Assembly (NCBI GenBank): GCA_963701765.1
Contig: CAVPBD010000007.1
Span: 72,822 to 136,821, forward strand
Direction: 5' to 3'
Origin: JADGNF01 sp963701765
GTDB taxonomy: Archaea > Thermoproteota > Bathyarchaeia > Bathyarchaeales > Bathycorpusculaceae
Length of the DNA stretch: 64,000 nucleotides
The notes beneath the pieces were generated by a model, which ran no database searches, had not been told where the DNA came from, and saw nothing but the letters and a program-made list of their open reading frames with translations. Every line of letters begins with the position of its first letter. Positions within the stretch are counted from its first letter, which is position 1. The translations under genes were made by a program, and so were the position numbers. Below, one piece after another: positions 37,250-45,844 of the stretch.

Positions 37250-38338
37250 GTGAAAATTATCGAAAAAAATCTGCGACAATGCTTTGTCAAAGTCGTTCCG
37301 GATTCGGCAGATGATCTATGGCACCTCTATAATATCGTATACAAAGGTGATGAGGTTTACGCCTATAGTTCTAGAGCTATAAAATCAGACACCGAATCTA
37401 GCCGTCCAAAAAGTGGCGAACGGGTTTCTGCTTTTATGGGTGTAACCGTCGAATCAGTCGCATGGGATAAGTTTTTAGGAAAATTACGTGTTCACGGGAT
37501 AATTTGTCACGCACCAGATATTATCCCCAGCGGAGCACATCACACAATTAGCATTGCATTAAACCAACCTGTAACTATAATAAAAAAAGACTGGCCGAAA
37601 CATGCTTTAGATAGATTAACTCGAGCAAGTGAAACCGAAAAACCGATGCTCATAATTGCCATTGACGACGAAGGCTTTGCAATAGCTGAAACAAAACAAT
37701 ATGGCGTGGAAATGAAAATTGAAGAACGAATGAAACTACCTGGAAAATATGAAGCGGAAAAAAGAAGCGGTGCTATGAACGAATACTTCAAAAAAGCATT
37801 AAATAGCCTAACCCAACTCTGGATGCCTGTACATAATCCAATAGTAGTTGTAGGGGTAGGATTCATCAAAAACGATTTTGTTAAGTATATTCAGGATAAT
37901 TCAAAGGATATCTCGCAATCAGTTACAGATGTAAAGAGCATAAACAACGGGGGAATATCAGGTATATATGAAGCTCTTCGATCAGGCGTTTTATTACGAG
38001 CAGTTCATCAAATGCGAATTATCGAAGAAACAGAAGTAATGGAAGAAATCATGAAACGCTTAGGCAAGGGAGAAACAACCATAACATACGGAATTGATGA
38101 TGTTGAAAGTGCATCTCAAATTGGTGCAATTGAAAAGCTTGTTCTGGCTGATACAATGTTAAGGGAAGCAGAGGATGAACAACGCTTGCGAATTGAGAAG
38201 ATAATGCGTGAAGTTGAACACCGAGCAGGCAGTGTAACGGTAGTTAGCACAGAACATGAAGCTGGAGCTAAATTATTATCTCTAGGTGGAGTAGGAGCTC
38301 TCTTGAGGTTTCCACTTTACCATGCAAAGTCTTCCTGA
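37250..38338 (+). CDS. pelA: Ribosome rescue factor pelota (aPelota/Dom34)
   Basis: A 362-residue eRF1 paralogue that, with aEF1A (which also carries the Hbs1 role in archaea), releases stalled ribosomes. Three domains in order: the N-terminal Sm-like domain (VVPDSADDLWHLYNIVYKGDEV, about 15-36), the central domain (about 130-255; it lacks the GGQ motif of release factors, as expected), and the C-terminal domain ending in STEHEAGAKLLSLGGVGALLRF (about 335-356). The start is GTG 37250. It is directly upstream of tbp with about 100 bp between. Confidence 0.95.
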   Translation: MKIIEKNLRQCFVKVVPDSADDLWHLYNIVYKGDEVYAYSSRAIKSDTESSRPKSGERVSAFMGVTVESVAWDKFLGKLRVHGIICHAPDIIPSGAHHTISIALNQPVTIIKKDWPKHALDRLTRASETEKPMLIIAIDDEGFAIAETKQYGVEMKIEERMKLPGKYEAEKRSGAMNEYFKKALNSLTQLWMPVHNPIVVVGVGFIKNDFVKYIQDNSKDISQSVTDVKSINNGGISGIYEALRSGVLLRAVHQMRIIEETEVMEEIMKRLGKGETTITYGIDDVESASQIGAIEKLVLADTMLREAEDEQRLRIEKIMREVEHRAGSVTVVSTEHEAGAKLLSLGGVGALLRFPLYHAKSS

Positions 38339-38378
38339 AAAAATAAAAAAAGTTAAACAGTATCATATGAAACATCAA

Positions 38379-38410
38379 TTTATATACCCCTTTATATAGC
38401 CCTTTATATA
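38379..38410 (+). promoter_or_regulatory. Three tandem TATA boxes at exact 12-bp spacing before tbp
   Basis: TTTATATA occurs at 38379-38386, 38391-38398 and 38403-38410, separated by CCCC and GCCC. The first box follows an A-rich element (ATCAA) more like a BRE; the other two are preceded by C-rich spacers that are not BRE-like. TBP itself binds such boxes, so this layout suggests feedback control of its own gene. Confidence 0.6.
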
Positions 38411-38438
38411 TTAAATGTGCAAAGCATGGGATTTAACA

Positions 38439-39011
38439 ATGAGCAAACGTAAACCGTTAATTTCGATTCAAAATATTGTAGCTTCAGTTTCTTTGAATCA
38501 GAAAATTGACTTACAAAAAATAGTTGAAAAATTCCCTCAAACCGAATATAACCCCAGCGTTTTTCCAGGCTTAGTTTTCCGCCTAAAAAAACCAAAAACT
38601 GCCACGCTCATTTTCGGCACTGGCAAAATGGTATGCACAGGTGCAAAATCAGAGAAAGAATCACGAAGTGCAGTTGAAAAAGTAGTAAAAGAACTCCGCG
38701 GACAAGGAATCCAAATCACTGAAAAACCCATAGTGAATATTCAAAACATAGTTGCCTCAGCAGAACTTGGAGGAGAAATAGACCTCGAAAGCCTCGTCTA
38801 TAAACTTGGAAGAGTAATGTATGAGCCAGAACAGTTCCCAGGCGCAGTATATCGAATGGATGAACCAAAAGTAGTCTTTCTTATTTTCAGCGCGGGCAAA
38901 CTCGTCTGCGTAGGTGCAAAGAAAGAAGAACAAGTCTACCAAGCCGTCGATAAAATCCAACAAATACTTGAAGAAAAAGAACTAATCTACTATCCTGAAG
39001 CCGCTAAATAA
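38439..39011 (+). CDS. tbp: TATA-box-binding protein TBP
   Basis: A 190-residue protein made of two direct repeats of the TBP saddle half: IQNIVASVSLNQKIDLQKIV...FPGLVFRLKKP...GKMVCTGAKSE, and IQNIVASAELGGEIDLESLV...FPGAVYRMDEP...GKLVCVGAKKE. The DNA-intercalating phenylalanine positions and the VCxGAK motifs are conserved in both. I prefer ATG 38439 (MSKRKPLISIQN) to the in-frame ATG at 38415, which lies only 5 bp after the third TATA box. The promoter upstream is unusual (see the tandem boxes). Confidence 0.96.
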   Translation: MSKRKPLISIQNIVASVSLNQKIDLQKIVEKFPQTEYNPSVFPGLVFRLKKPKTATLIFGTGKMVCTGAKSEKESRSAVEKVVKELRGQGIQITEKPIVNIQNIVASAELGGEIDLESLVYKLGRVMYEPEQFPGAVYRMDEPKVVFLIFSAGKLVCVGAKKEEQVYQAVDKIQQILEEKELIYYPEAAK

Positions 39012-39018
39012 ATAACCT

Positions 39019-39726
39019 CTAAGCCGCGTTCAGTCTACGCCGTACTGCGGGATTAACCTCAGACAAACGCTTTAGCGCCAGTTCAAAAGTCTCATCTGGC
39101 GCTAAATCTTTCTTTATAAAAACACCAGTTCGACCAACAGAATCTCTTTTGAGCAATGTATGTACCCTGTCCAAAACAGTTTCCATTGATATACCAAGCG
39201 CCTTTGCAACATGTTCCTCTCTATTTATTATAGTGCTCTCAATATGACCATTTGAAGTCGGTTCAATAAGCATTAGACGCTTATCAACGCCTTTAATACG
39301 ACTTTCCGATCCTATCTCTTTTAATGTAGCCTCACCACTGAACTTATAAAATTCTCTTTCTACTTTTCGTAAATTCATGAGCGGAAAAGAAATTGTAGTA
39401 GTCTGATCTATTTCGAGATATGCTTTCATAGCATATGTTGGCGTAGCTTGAATCACCATTCGAGTGTTTATACGGATATTTTTTTGTTCCAAGGCAGTTT
39501 CAATAAGGAAAGATGAAGGGGGATTTGGGATAAATATGTCAATATCACTTTTTTCTTTGACATCACCCCGAGCTATGCTTCCATGCACTATCGCATGCAA
39601 ATGAAGATTTTCTAGAACCGAAAGTAAATTTTCGGCTTTTCGTCGATAAGCTCTTAGTAGTTCCCAGCGCTTGTTATCGTAGATTACTTCATTGATTTCA
39701 CTTCGTTTTGTAGGTTTGGTGGTCAT
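39019..39726 (-). CDS. Archaeal nucleotidyltransferase (Pol-beta superfamily)
   Basis: A 235-residue protein with the minimal nucleotidyltransferase signature VHGSIARGDVKEKSDIDIFI (about 48-67): the Gly-Ser motif and the two catalytic aspartates in DID. After a beta-rich middle, the C-terminal 70 residues (REEHVAKALGISMETVLDRVHTLLKRDSVGRTG) look like a helical DNA- or RNA-binding module. Related archaeal proteins are annotated only as nucleotidyltransferases; the acceptor is unknown. It is convergent with tbp. Confidence 0.8.
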   Translation of the reverse strand: MTTKPTKRSEINEVIYDNKRWELLRAYRRKAENLLSVLENLHLHAIVHGSIARGDVKEKSDIDIFIPNPPSSFLIETALEQKNIRINTRMVIQATPTYAMKAYLEIDQTTTISFPLMNLRKVEREFYKFSGEATLKEIGSESRIKGVDKRLMLIEPTSNGHIESTIINREEHVAKALGISMETVLDRVHTLLKRDSVGRTGVFIKKDLAPDETFELALKRLSEVNPAVRRRLNAA

Positions 39727-39806
39727 TTGAATCAGCTCTTTATTAAAAATAATGTGAAGAGTTTATTAGTAATTTGCCAATCAAACTGTTCTTACGTGAA
39801 CAATTA

Positions 39807-40748
39807 ATGGGTAAATCAGTTTCTTTATGCAGTTCCTGTAAACGTAAAGACCCCTTCTTTTACCGAATTTATAGTGGGGAACAACTCTGTAAGAAGTGTT
39901 TTACTGAATCGATAGAAAATAAAGTTAGAGCAACAATATCACGATATAAAATGTTGAATTATAATGATCACGTTGCGATTGCTATTTCAGGTGGCAAAGA
40001 TAGCCTTAGTCTTCTTTATGTACTAGCTCAAATGGAACAAAAATATCCAAGAGCAACTCTTACCGCGATTACAGTAGACGAAGGCATCAAAGGATATAGG
40101 GATGAAGCTTTAGATATTGCCTCAAAGATATGTAAGACTTGGAATATACCACATTATACGGTTAGTTTTAAGGAACTATACGGTTATACGTTAGATGATA
40201 TTTTTCATAAAATACGCGAACACAAAAAAGAGTTAACTGCTTGCGCTTATTGTGGAGTATTGCGACGAAAAGCCCTAAATATTGCCGCTCTGGAAGTTAA
40301 AGCTAACAAAATAGCGACAGGACATACTTTGGATGACGAAGTTCAGACTTCTTTATTAAATATCTTCCATGGCGACATAGCCAAGATTTCTTCAGAAAAA
40401 CCCATCACTGACATAGTGCATCCGAGATTAGTGCAGAAGGTAAAACCTTTTTGTGAAATCCCTGAAAAGGAAAGTGCGTTATACGCCTATATTAAAAAAA
40501 TTGACTTTCAGAGCACTCCATGTCCATATGCCTCAGAAGCTATGCGAAATGATATTCGTAATCTTCTTAATCAAATCGAAGAAAAACATGCGGGAACCAA
40601 GTTTACTGTCTTTAAGTCAATGGAAAAATTGCGACCAGCTATGACATGTTTAGAAATAAAAAGTAAATTTAAGGAATGTCAAAAATGCGGCGATCCAGCA
40701 ACAGGAACCCTTTGTATGGCATGCGAATTATTAAAACAAGTAGAGTAG
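39807..40748 (+). CDS. tRNA 2-thiolation enzyme (TtuA/Ncs6 family)
   Basis: A 313-residue sulfurtransferase of the TtuA/Ncs6 group that adenylates a tRNA uridine and replaces oxygen with sulfur. The N-terminal zinc site is CSSCKRKDP...LCKKC (about 7-29), the PP-loop is ISGGKDSLS (about 59-67), the catalytic/Fe-S cysteines lie in CAYCGVLRRKAL and the later CPYA, and a C-terminal second zinc site is CQKCGDPATGTLCMAC. Whether it acts at U54 (TtuA) or U34 (Ncs6) cannot be decided from sequence alone. I use ATG 39807 because it gives the family N-terminus. Confidence 0.88.
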   Translation: MGKSVSLCSSCKRKDPFFYRIYSGEQLCKKCFTESIENKVRATISRYKMLNYNDHVAIAISGGKDSLSLLYVLAQMEQKYPRATLTAITVDEGIKGYRDEALDIASKICKTWNIPHYTVSFKELYGYTLDDIFHKIREHKKELTACAYCGVLRRKALNIAALEVKANKIATGHTLDDEVQTSLLNIFHGDIAKISSEKPITDIVHPRLVQKVKPFCEIPEKESALYAYIKKIDFQSTPCPYASEAMRNDIRNLLNQIEEKHAGTKFTVFKSMEKLRPAMTCLEIKSKFKECQKCGDPATGTLCMACELLKQVE

Positions 40749-40856
40749 TGTTCGATGTATAATGTAATATAGTTTACGCGAATGTTTATTAGAAAATCTT
40801 TACCGTTGTTTGTAATACTGCCAGAAAGTAGGCATAGAAGAGAGATTTGAGAGACC

Positions 40857-41495
40857 ATGGCGTTTATAGTGGACTTTTATGTTTTCTTGGTATCAGTTTT
40901 GTTCATCTCTCTTTCTGGCGTATTAATGCCAGGTCCTCTTTTTGCAGTAACAATTGAAAAAGCAGCTAGACATAAAACGGCTGGAGCACTCATAGCGTTT
41001 GGTCATGGAATTATAGAATTCCCTTTAATGTTTCTTATTTTCTTTATACTAAGTGAATTCGAAGTCCCCATATTTCTTCAGATTTTTGTAGGTCTTACTG
41101 GGGGATTAATAATGATTTACATGGGTATTCAATCATTCAAAAATAGAAACAAATCAGATGAGAAATATGCCAGTTCAAATCAAGATAGTCTGTTGGCAGG
41201 TATTCGAACAACAGCATTTAATCCCGGGTTTATTCTATGGTGGTTAACTGTAGGAACTACTCTTATCTTAAATGCTAAACTTTTCGGATTGATTGGTTTT
41301 TCAGTTTTTGCAGGTGTCCATTGGTCTTGCGATTTTATTTGGTATACTATAGTTGCTTTTCTAATCTTCAAGTCACATAGATTTTGGACACCTTGGGTCC
41401 ATAAGGTAATTAGCTTTTTCTGCGTTTCAATTTTGGTTGGATTTGGCGGAGTTTTTTTTACTTCAGCTTTTTGGCAGGCAATTAGCATACTTTAA
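40857..41495 (+). CDS. LysE/RhtB-family amino acid exporter
   Basis: A 212-residue membrane protein with six predicted helices, matching the LysE/RhtB family in length and in the N-terminal motif LSGVLMPGPLFAVTIEKAARHKTAGALIAFGHGIIE. The central FNPGFILWWLTVG segment is also typical. Family members export amino acids or related small molecules; the substrate here is unknown. It is a single gene with an AGAGAG-type site before ATG 40857. Confidence 0.85.
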   Translation: MAFIVDFYVFLVSVLFISLSGVLMPGPLFAVTIEKAARHKTAGALIAFGHGIIEFPLMFLIFFILSEFEVPIFLQIFVGLTGGLIMIYMGIQSFKNRNKSDEKYASSNQDSLLAGIRTTAFNPGFILWWLTVGTTLILNAKLFGLIGFSVFAGVHWSCDFIWYTIVAFLIFKSHRFWTPWVHKVISFFCVSILVGFGGVFFTSAFWQAISIL

Positions 41496-41704
41496 ATAAA
41501 CAGCCTTTTGGAATGAGAAGATTTACTGAAAAATTATTTTTATTAGAGTTAAAATTAACTTTCAGTTGCACAATGGTCTTCTATTGAAAAACCTCTATAT
41601 TATAAAAAACAATATCTTTAGAATTTTTTACTTTTATCTCTTTAACATATGGAAAATGTTTTATGTACCATCCATACAATACGACTACGGGAGGAAAACA
41701 GAAC

Positions 41705-41869
41705 ATGGCAAAATGCCCCAATTGTGGAAAGGACGTTAAAACCGCCAAGAAAACGTGGAAGATGGCAGGCAAACCTGACAAAGCAGGAAAGAGGACACAA
41801 CTCACAATAGGTCTATTTGAATGCTGCGGCAAAACTTTCCGACAAGTCCTAGAAAAGAAAAAAATCTAA
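41705..41869 (+). CDS. Small zinc protein with a Cren7-like C-terminal half
   Basis: A 54-residue basic protein: MAKCPNCGKDVKTAKKTWKM, a Gly/Lys turn, then QLTIGLFECCGKTFRQVLEKKKI. The CPNC pair and the later CC could bind one zinc. The segment W-x-M/A...K-x2-K-x-G...IGLF...GK-x-FR-x2-L follows the pattern of the Cren7 chromatin protein, in which an SH3-like barrel intercalates into DNA. I infer a zinc-knuckle/Cren7-like DNA-binding protein; a generic zinc ribbon is the alternative. GGAGG 9-13 nt upstream fixes the start at ATG 41705. Confidence 0.6.
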   Translation: MAKCPNCGKDVKTAKKTWKMAGKPDKAGKRTQLTIGLFECCGKTFRQVLEKKKI

Positions 41870-41939
41870 CATAAATTATCTCTTAACCCCTTTTTCTTAT
41901 TTTTAGGCAGATTCTAGGAGAAAATTAGAGCTTGTAGCT

Positions 41940-42812
41940 TTAAACTCGGCTTTTAGCTTTCTTAAATGGGCGGATTACATCATCAAGTTTTTCGCCAAAC
42001 ACTTTAATATCATCTATATTTCCTAACCCTTTTTCATGTGCCTTTCGAATATGCGAAAAACTATGCGGGTCCATACCCATTACTCGACAACTCGTAGCAT
42101 CTGCAGCAACAACATCTTTTGAGGCAATTATTAGATCCATCTTAACAGGTGAACCTTCGACAGGACCATTACCTTCCATGCCTACAAACCCATCAATTAC
42201 TGTAAAAACGGGTTTGATTACACTGTTTATGTCGACAATGACTTTGCTGATGCCTTTTGCATGATATTTAGCTTTGAATTTGTCCGGAAGCAAGCCAAAC
42301 ATATTCTTCATCCCCAAAGTAACCCCAGTGGAAGTATGCGTTTTTAGCTTAGCAGCACTAATTATCGCAGATTCAGTTATAATTTTTGAAACCGAAATAG
42401 TTGACAACGCTTCAAATTCGGGAACCTTAAGTTTGATTTTATCTTTAACATATCGGAGATTAATGCATTCGACATTATTACGATCACACATTTCCTTCAT
42501 ACCCGTCTTTTCAAAAGCACGGTCTGCACTAGTCATTGTAGCATCTGACTCAACAACCTTAATTTTGACAGGCAATGTTTTTAATTTCAGAATTATTGCT
42601 TCAACTACCATAGGATCAGTAGTTGCACCAGTATCCCATGTCATATCCGTTATGAAATTGACCTTAATGAGAACATTATCATAGCCGACTAATGCTGTTT
42701 TAAAATCAATAAGATCCAAAGCTCTAAAAACCGGCTCATGCCCCCTTTCACCTTTAACAATAGAAACCTCAGAAGATTTTTTCTCAATTAAATCGTTAAT
42801 CAACGAAGGCAC
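41940..42812 (-). CDS. DUF362 domain protein
   Basis: A 290-residue protein of the DUF362 family: NVLIKVNFI...DTGATTDPMVVEAIILKL near the N-terminus, VVESDAT, SAAKLKTHTSTGVTLGMKNMFGLLPDK (about 159-185), and VIDGFVGMEGNGPVEGSPVKMDLIIASKDVVAADATSCRVMG. Some family members carry ferredoxin domains; this one has no 4Fe-4S motif. The function is unknown. The GTG start at 42812 is 15 bp from the mfnE stop, so it is probably the last gene of the methanofuran operon. Confidence 0.8.
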   Translation of the reverse strand: MPSLINDLIEKKSSEVSIVKGERGHEPVFRALDLIDFKTALVGYDNVLIKVNFITDMTWDTGATTDPMVVEAIILKLKTLPVKIKVVESDATMTSADRAFEKTGMKEMCDRNNVECINLRYVKDKIKLKVPEFEALSTISVSKIITESAIISAAKLKTHTSTGVTLGMKNMFGLLPDKFKAKYHAKGISKVIVDINSVIKPVFTVIDGFVGMEGNGPVEGSPVKMDLIIASKDVVAADATSCRVMGMDPHSFSHIRKAHEKGLGNIDDIKVFGEKLDDVIRPFKKAKSRV

Positions 42813-42827
42813 ATCTCATTATTTCGT

Positions 42828-43502
42828 TTATTTCTGTTTAACAATTTGAGTGCAAGTAGTTTTCTGCCCTTTTAGGATTTCGCTAATACGCGCTGGATAA
42901 AGCCCGTTAACTACAAAGCAATCCAATTGATTTTCCAATAATAAATTTGGCAAGAATCTATCGACACTACTTCGCTCAGTATGAACTAGAAGTTCATCTG
43001 CTGACACTTTGCTCAATAGTTGGACATTTGAATTTTGCTTAGGATCTTTATCAAAAATTCCATCTACATCAGTTACAAGAATAATTTTTGTAGCCTGTAA
43101 TTTAATTGCGAAATATGCAGATATAGAATCGGAAGTTACATCCCACGATGGCTTAAATGGGTCCTCCTCAAACAACACTCTAGAGGGTAGAAACAATGCT
43201 ACTTTTCCACGTTCAGATATCAGCTCGATTTCCTGAAAAGAATCACATATACAGGAATTCGGGATCACCTGCGAAAGGAATAAGCCGTATTGATCCATCG
43301 ACAAAATGGCCATTCTGTGTGAGAATAATGGAGGTAATCTAAACTTAGTATCTAGCTCACGTACAACATCGGCAAATTTACCTCCGCCTGGTACAACCAC
43401 AACCTGATGTTTTCTAGCAATATTGCTTAATTCCAGACATAATGATTTAAACGCATCAGGGATTTCGGCTATACTTCCGCCTATCTTAATTACGGCATCC
43501 AT
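42828..43502 (-). CDS. mfnE: [5-(aminomethyl)furan-3-yl]methyl phosphate kinase MfnE
   Basis: A 224-residue small amino-acid-kinase-fold protein that phosphorylates the aminomethylfuran phosphate intermediate to the diphosphate in methanofuran synthesis. Motifs: AVIKIGGSIAE (3-13), VVVPGGGKFADVVRE (about 35-49), WDVTSDSISAYFAIKL, and LVTDVDGIFDKDP (about 143-155). The assignment relies on the neighbouring mfn genes, since the kinase fold alone is generic. Its ATG lies inside the 3' end of mfnF (13-bp overlap). Confidence 0.85.
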   Translation of the reverse strand: MDAVIKIGGSIAEIPDAFKSLCLELSNIARKHQVVVVPGGGKFADVVRELDTKFRLPPLFSHRMAILSMDQYGLFLSQVIPNSCICDSFQEIELISERGKVALFLPSRVLFEEDPFKPSWDVTSDSISAYFAIKLQATKIILVTDVDGIFDKDPKQNSNVQLLSKVSADELLVHTERSSVDRFLPNLLLENQLDCFVVNGLYPARISEILKGQKTTCTQIVKQK

Positions 43503-44563
43503 TTCAAACTCTTACCTTCAAGTTTAGTTGCAGTCATCAAAGCTACTCCTACTGCCGGAGAAATCATAGTGACCTTCGGGGGTGCTAATTCTGCAAGGTC
43601 TAAAATATGAGTAATTCCTGCTTTCTCAGCTCCTTTTCGCGCAAGAAAGTCTTTACCTATACCAGTAATAACGACTGGAATATCCTTGGTCCCCATTTTT
43701 AATCTATCAAATACTTGATTTAAGGCGTCTGCAATTTGTTGCACTTGCTTAGAGTAAATATATCGAGCAATATCTAGAATTTGTTTCTCAGAGAGCATTT
43801 CAGTATCCGCGCAGATTAACCGTGCAAGTCTAGCTATTGATGCTGCGTATGTTTTTCCTTTGCCATCGGCAGTTTCTGAAGTATAATCCGCTTCCTTAAT
43901 ATGTCCTAAAACTAAGTGAACATCACCTGATTGAGCAAATAACTCTGAAGAAACCCTAGCAAACTCGCCTTTTACAGGAATTTCCTGCACAATAGCAGCT
44001 AGGTTGGTACGAAGACTTCCTGTATATACTAGCTCACCTGCTATTAGTTTAGCCATATCAGTTTTACCGATAGCTACAATTCTACCCTTTAAAACAGGAA
44101 TTACGCTAGTACTTGTACTTCCAACGTCAACTATTACACAATTTTGAATATATTGAGCGACCATCCAGCCTGTTGCAGCCCAATTAGCTGAAGAAACCAT
44201 TAATGGTTCTACTTTTGCATCTTCAATGGAGAATAAATCAGCATTTACATTCAGAACCCAAATTGGCACATTTGCAAATACTTGTTTAACGCAATCTAAA
44301 ATCTGATTGACACCTTCACGTTTGGTATGAAAAATATCGGATAATTCAGCAGTTAAAGTGACCCCCACGCCATCAAGCTTTGTCGAACCAATTAGGCTTT
44401 CCTTTAGCACAGAGAGCATATCATAGAACTGCTTGTTGCTCCGTTTCCAGAATGGAAAATACTCGGAAACAACCCGAAAATCCTTAACGAAACCATTTTG
44501 AGTGCTTAAGTAAGCAGCTTTAGTATTGGCTCCGCCTATGTCCCAGCCTAAAACATTTGTCAC
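43490..44563 (-). CDS. mfnF: Methanofuran condensing enzyme MfnF
   Basis: A 357-residue ASKHA-type protein that joins aminomethylfuran diphosphate to gamma-glutamyltyramine. The nucleotide-binding pattern is clear: LGWDIGGANTKAAYL (5-19), VIVDVGSTSTSVIPV (about 139-153), and VVITGIGKDFLARKGAEKAG near the C-terminus. This family was long annotated as hydantoinase/oxoprolinase-like. The GTG start (44563) is preceded by AGGAGG inside the final codons of mfnD, indicating coupled translation. Confidence 0.85.
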   Translation of the reverse strand: MTNVLGWDIGGANTKAAYLSTQNGFVKDFRVVSEYFPFWKRSNKQFYDMLSVLKESLIGSTKLDGVGVTLTAELSDIFHTKREGVNQILDCVKQVFANVPIWVLNVNADLFSIEDAKVEPLMVSSANWAATGWMVAQYIQNCVIVDVGSTSTSVIPVLKGRIVAIGKTDMAKLIAGELVYTGSLRTNLAAIVQEIPVKGEFARVSSELFAQSGDVHLVLGHIKEADYTSETADGKGKTYAASIARLARLICADTEMLSEKQILDIARYIYSKQVQQIADALNQVFDRLKMGTKDIPVVITGIGKDFLARKGAEKAGITHILDLAELAPPKVTMISPAVGVALMTATKLEGKSLKWMP

Positions 44564-44565
44564 AG

Positions 44566-45789
44566 CTAATTTCCTCCTAAACTTAATTGTTGAAGACGAA
44601 TTTTAGCTTCATTAAATCCTGTTTTAGCTTCTTTTGAAGTATTGCCATGCGATTCGACAAGAGTATAGATTGTATCATTATCCGGTATAGGGAAGGGTGG
44701 GGAAATAATTTGAGGAATATGATAGGTCTTTTCGCAGATAGTAGGTGAAGATTGAGGTATGGGTATTTTTGAGAAATAAGAGTATCCTTTGCTCTTTACC
44801 TTCTGAGGGAGTTCTTTTTTAAGTAAGGATTCAAGTATTGCTTGAGCTAAATTAAAATTTAGCACATTACGTAGACCCACATATGAAGTGGTTAGTCGAG
44901 GATTTACTTCTATCACAACCACCTTGTCTTTTGCTATGACTATGTCAACACCTATGTAGCCTTTAAGACCTTTAAATGATTCAACAACCCGTTTTGCCAC
45001 AGCGAAAGCTTCCTCTTTAATGGGATTATCCAAAGGAAGTGCTCCACCATGGTAGCATGAAATGGAATAGGGTGATGCTAATGTCACATTTTGCCTATTC
45101 AAACTGACTGGAACTGCTTCAATACCTGTTGAGATTACGCTAACACTTGCAGATATCCCCTCAATTAATTTTTGAACCAATATCGGAGTATCTGGGGATT
45201 CTTGTTCAATTTTCTTAATTGCCGCAGGTATTTGCTTAGCATTTCTAACAATACTTAAACAACTGCAACCTGCACCATTTACAGGCTTTACAACAACTGG
45301 AAAACCTAGTTTATCACTAATATCTTGCTTAATTTTTGCCAAATTAGTTTTTTTAACCAATAGTGTTTCAGCAACGTTTAATCCAAGACTTTTTACATGT
45401 TTAAGCAGAGTTGGTTTATGAGCAGTTCGTTCTATAGCCTTAGATTGGCAATTCAAAGATATCAATTCAGTATCTTCTATGCTTTTAACGATTGTCTGGA
45501 GTATACCGTTGGATTCAGGTGCAACCACATAAATAGCTTCAATGCCCCTTAATGCATCAGCTAACATTTGATCGGATTTAGAAAAAACTATCACTCTGTT
45601 ATCAATATTTAATCGGGGATTAAATTTTTCGACCCGATAATCAAGCATAGCTGTTACGTTGTGTCCAGCATTTTTGAAATCGGAAGTTAACCCTTTGAGC
45701 ATTGCGAAGCCTTCACTTAGCAAACTGGAAGGTAAGGGTTCGCCTGCTAAGCCTCCGCCTGAAATGTACTCGTAAACTAGAATCCTCAA
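44566..45789 (-). CDS. mfnD: Tyramine-L-glutamate ligase MfnD
   Basis: A 407-residue ATP-grasp ligase that joins glutamate to tyramine. An N-terminal preATP-grasp domain begins RILVYEYISGGGLAG, a family hallmark. The ATP-grasp core includes GFPVVVKPVNGAGCSCLSIV (about 163-182), ILVQKLIEG, and the metal-binding VVIEVNPRLTTSYVGLR (about 291-307). About 80 C-terminal residues extend past the core. The start is TTG 45789. It sits between mfnA, which makes tyramine, and mfnF, which uses the product. Confidence 0.88.
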   Translation of the reverse strand: MRILVYEYISGGGLAGEPLPSSLLSEGFAMLKGLTSDFKNAGHNVTAMLDYRVEKFNPRLNIDNRVIVFSKSDQMLADALRGIEAIYVVAPESNGILQTIVKSIEDTELISLNCQSKAIERTAHKPTLLKHVKSLGLNVAETLLVKKTNLAKIKQDISDKLGFPVVVKPVNGAGCSCLSIVRNAKQIPAAIKKIEQESPDTPILVQKLIEGISASVSVISTGIEAVPVSLNRQNVTLASPYSISCYHGGALPLDNPIKEEAFAVAKRVVESFKGLKGYIGVDIVIAKDKVVVIEVNPRLTTSYVGLRNVLNFNLAQAILESLLKKELPQKVKSKGYSYFSKIPIPQSSPTICEKTYHIPQIISPPFPIPDNDTIYTLVESHGNTSKEAKTGFNEAKIRLQQLSLGGN

Positions 45790-45844
45790 GCTGTCAGGTC
45801 ACCGAAATCGATGAATCAAATCTACCTTAAAAAACTGTTCCTAC

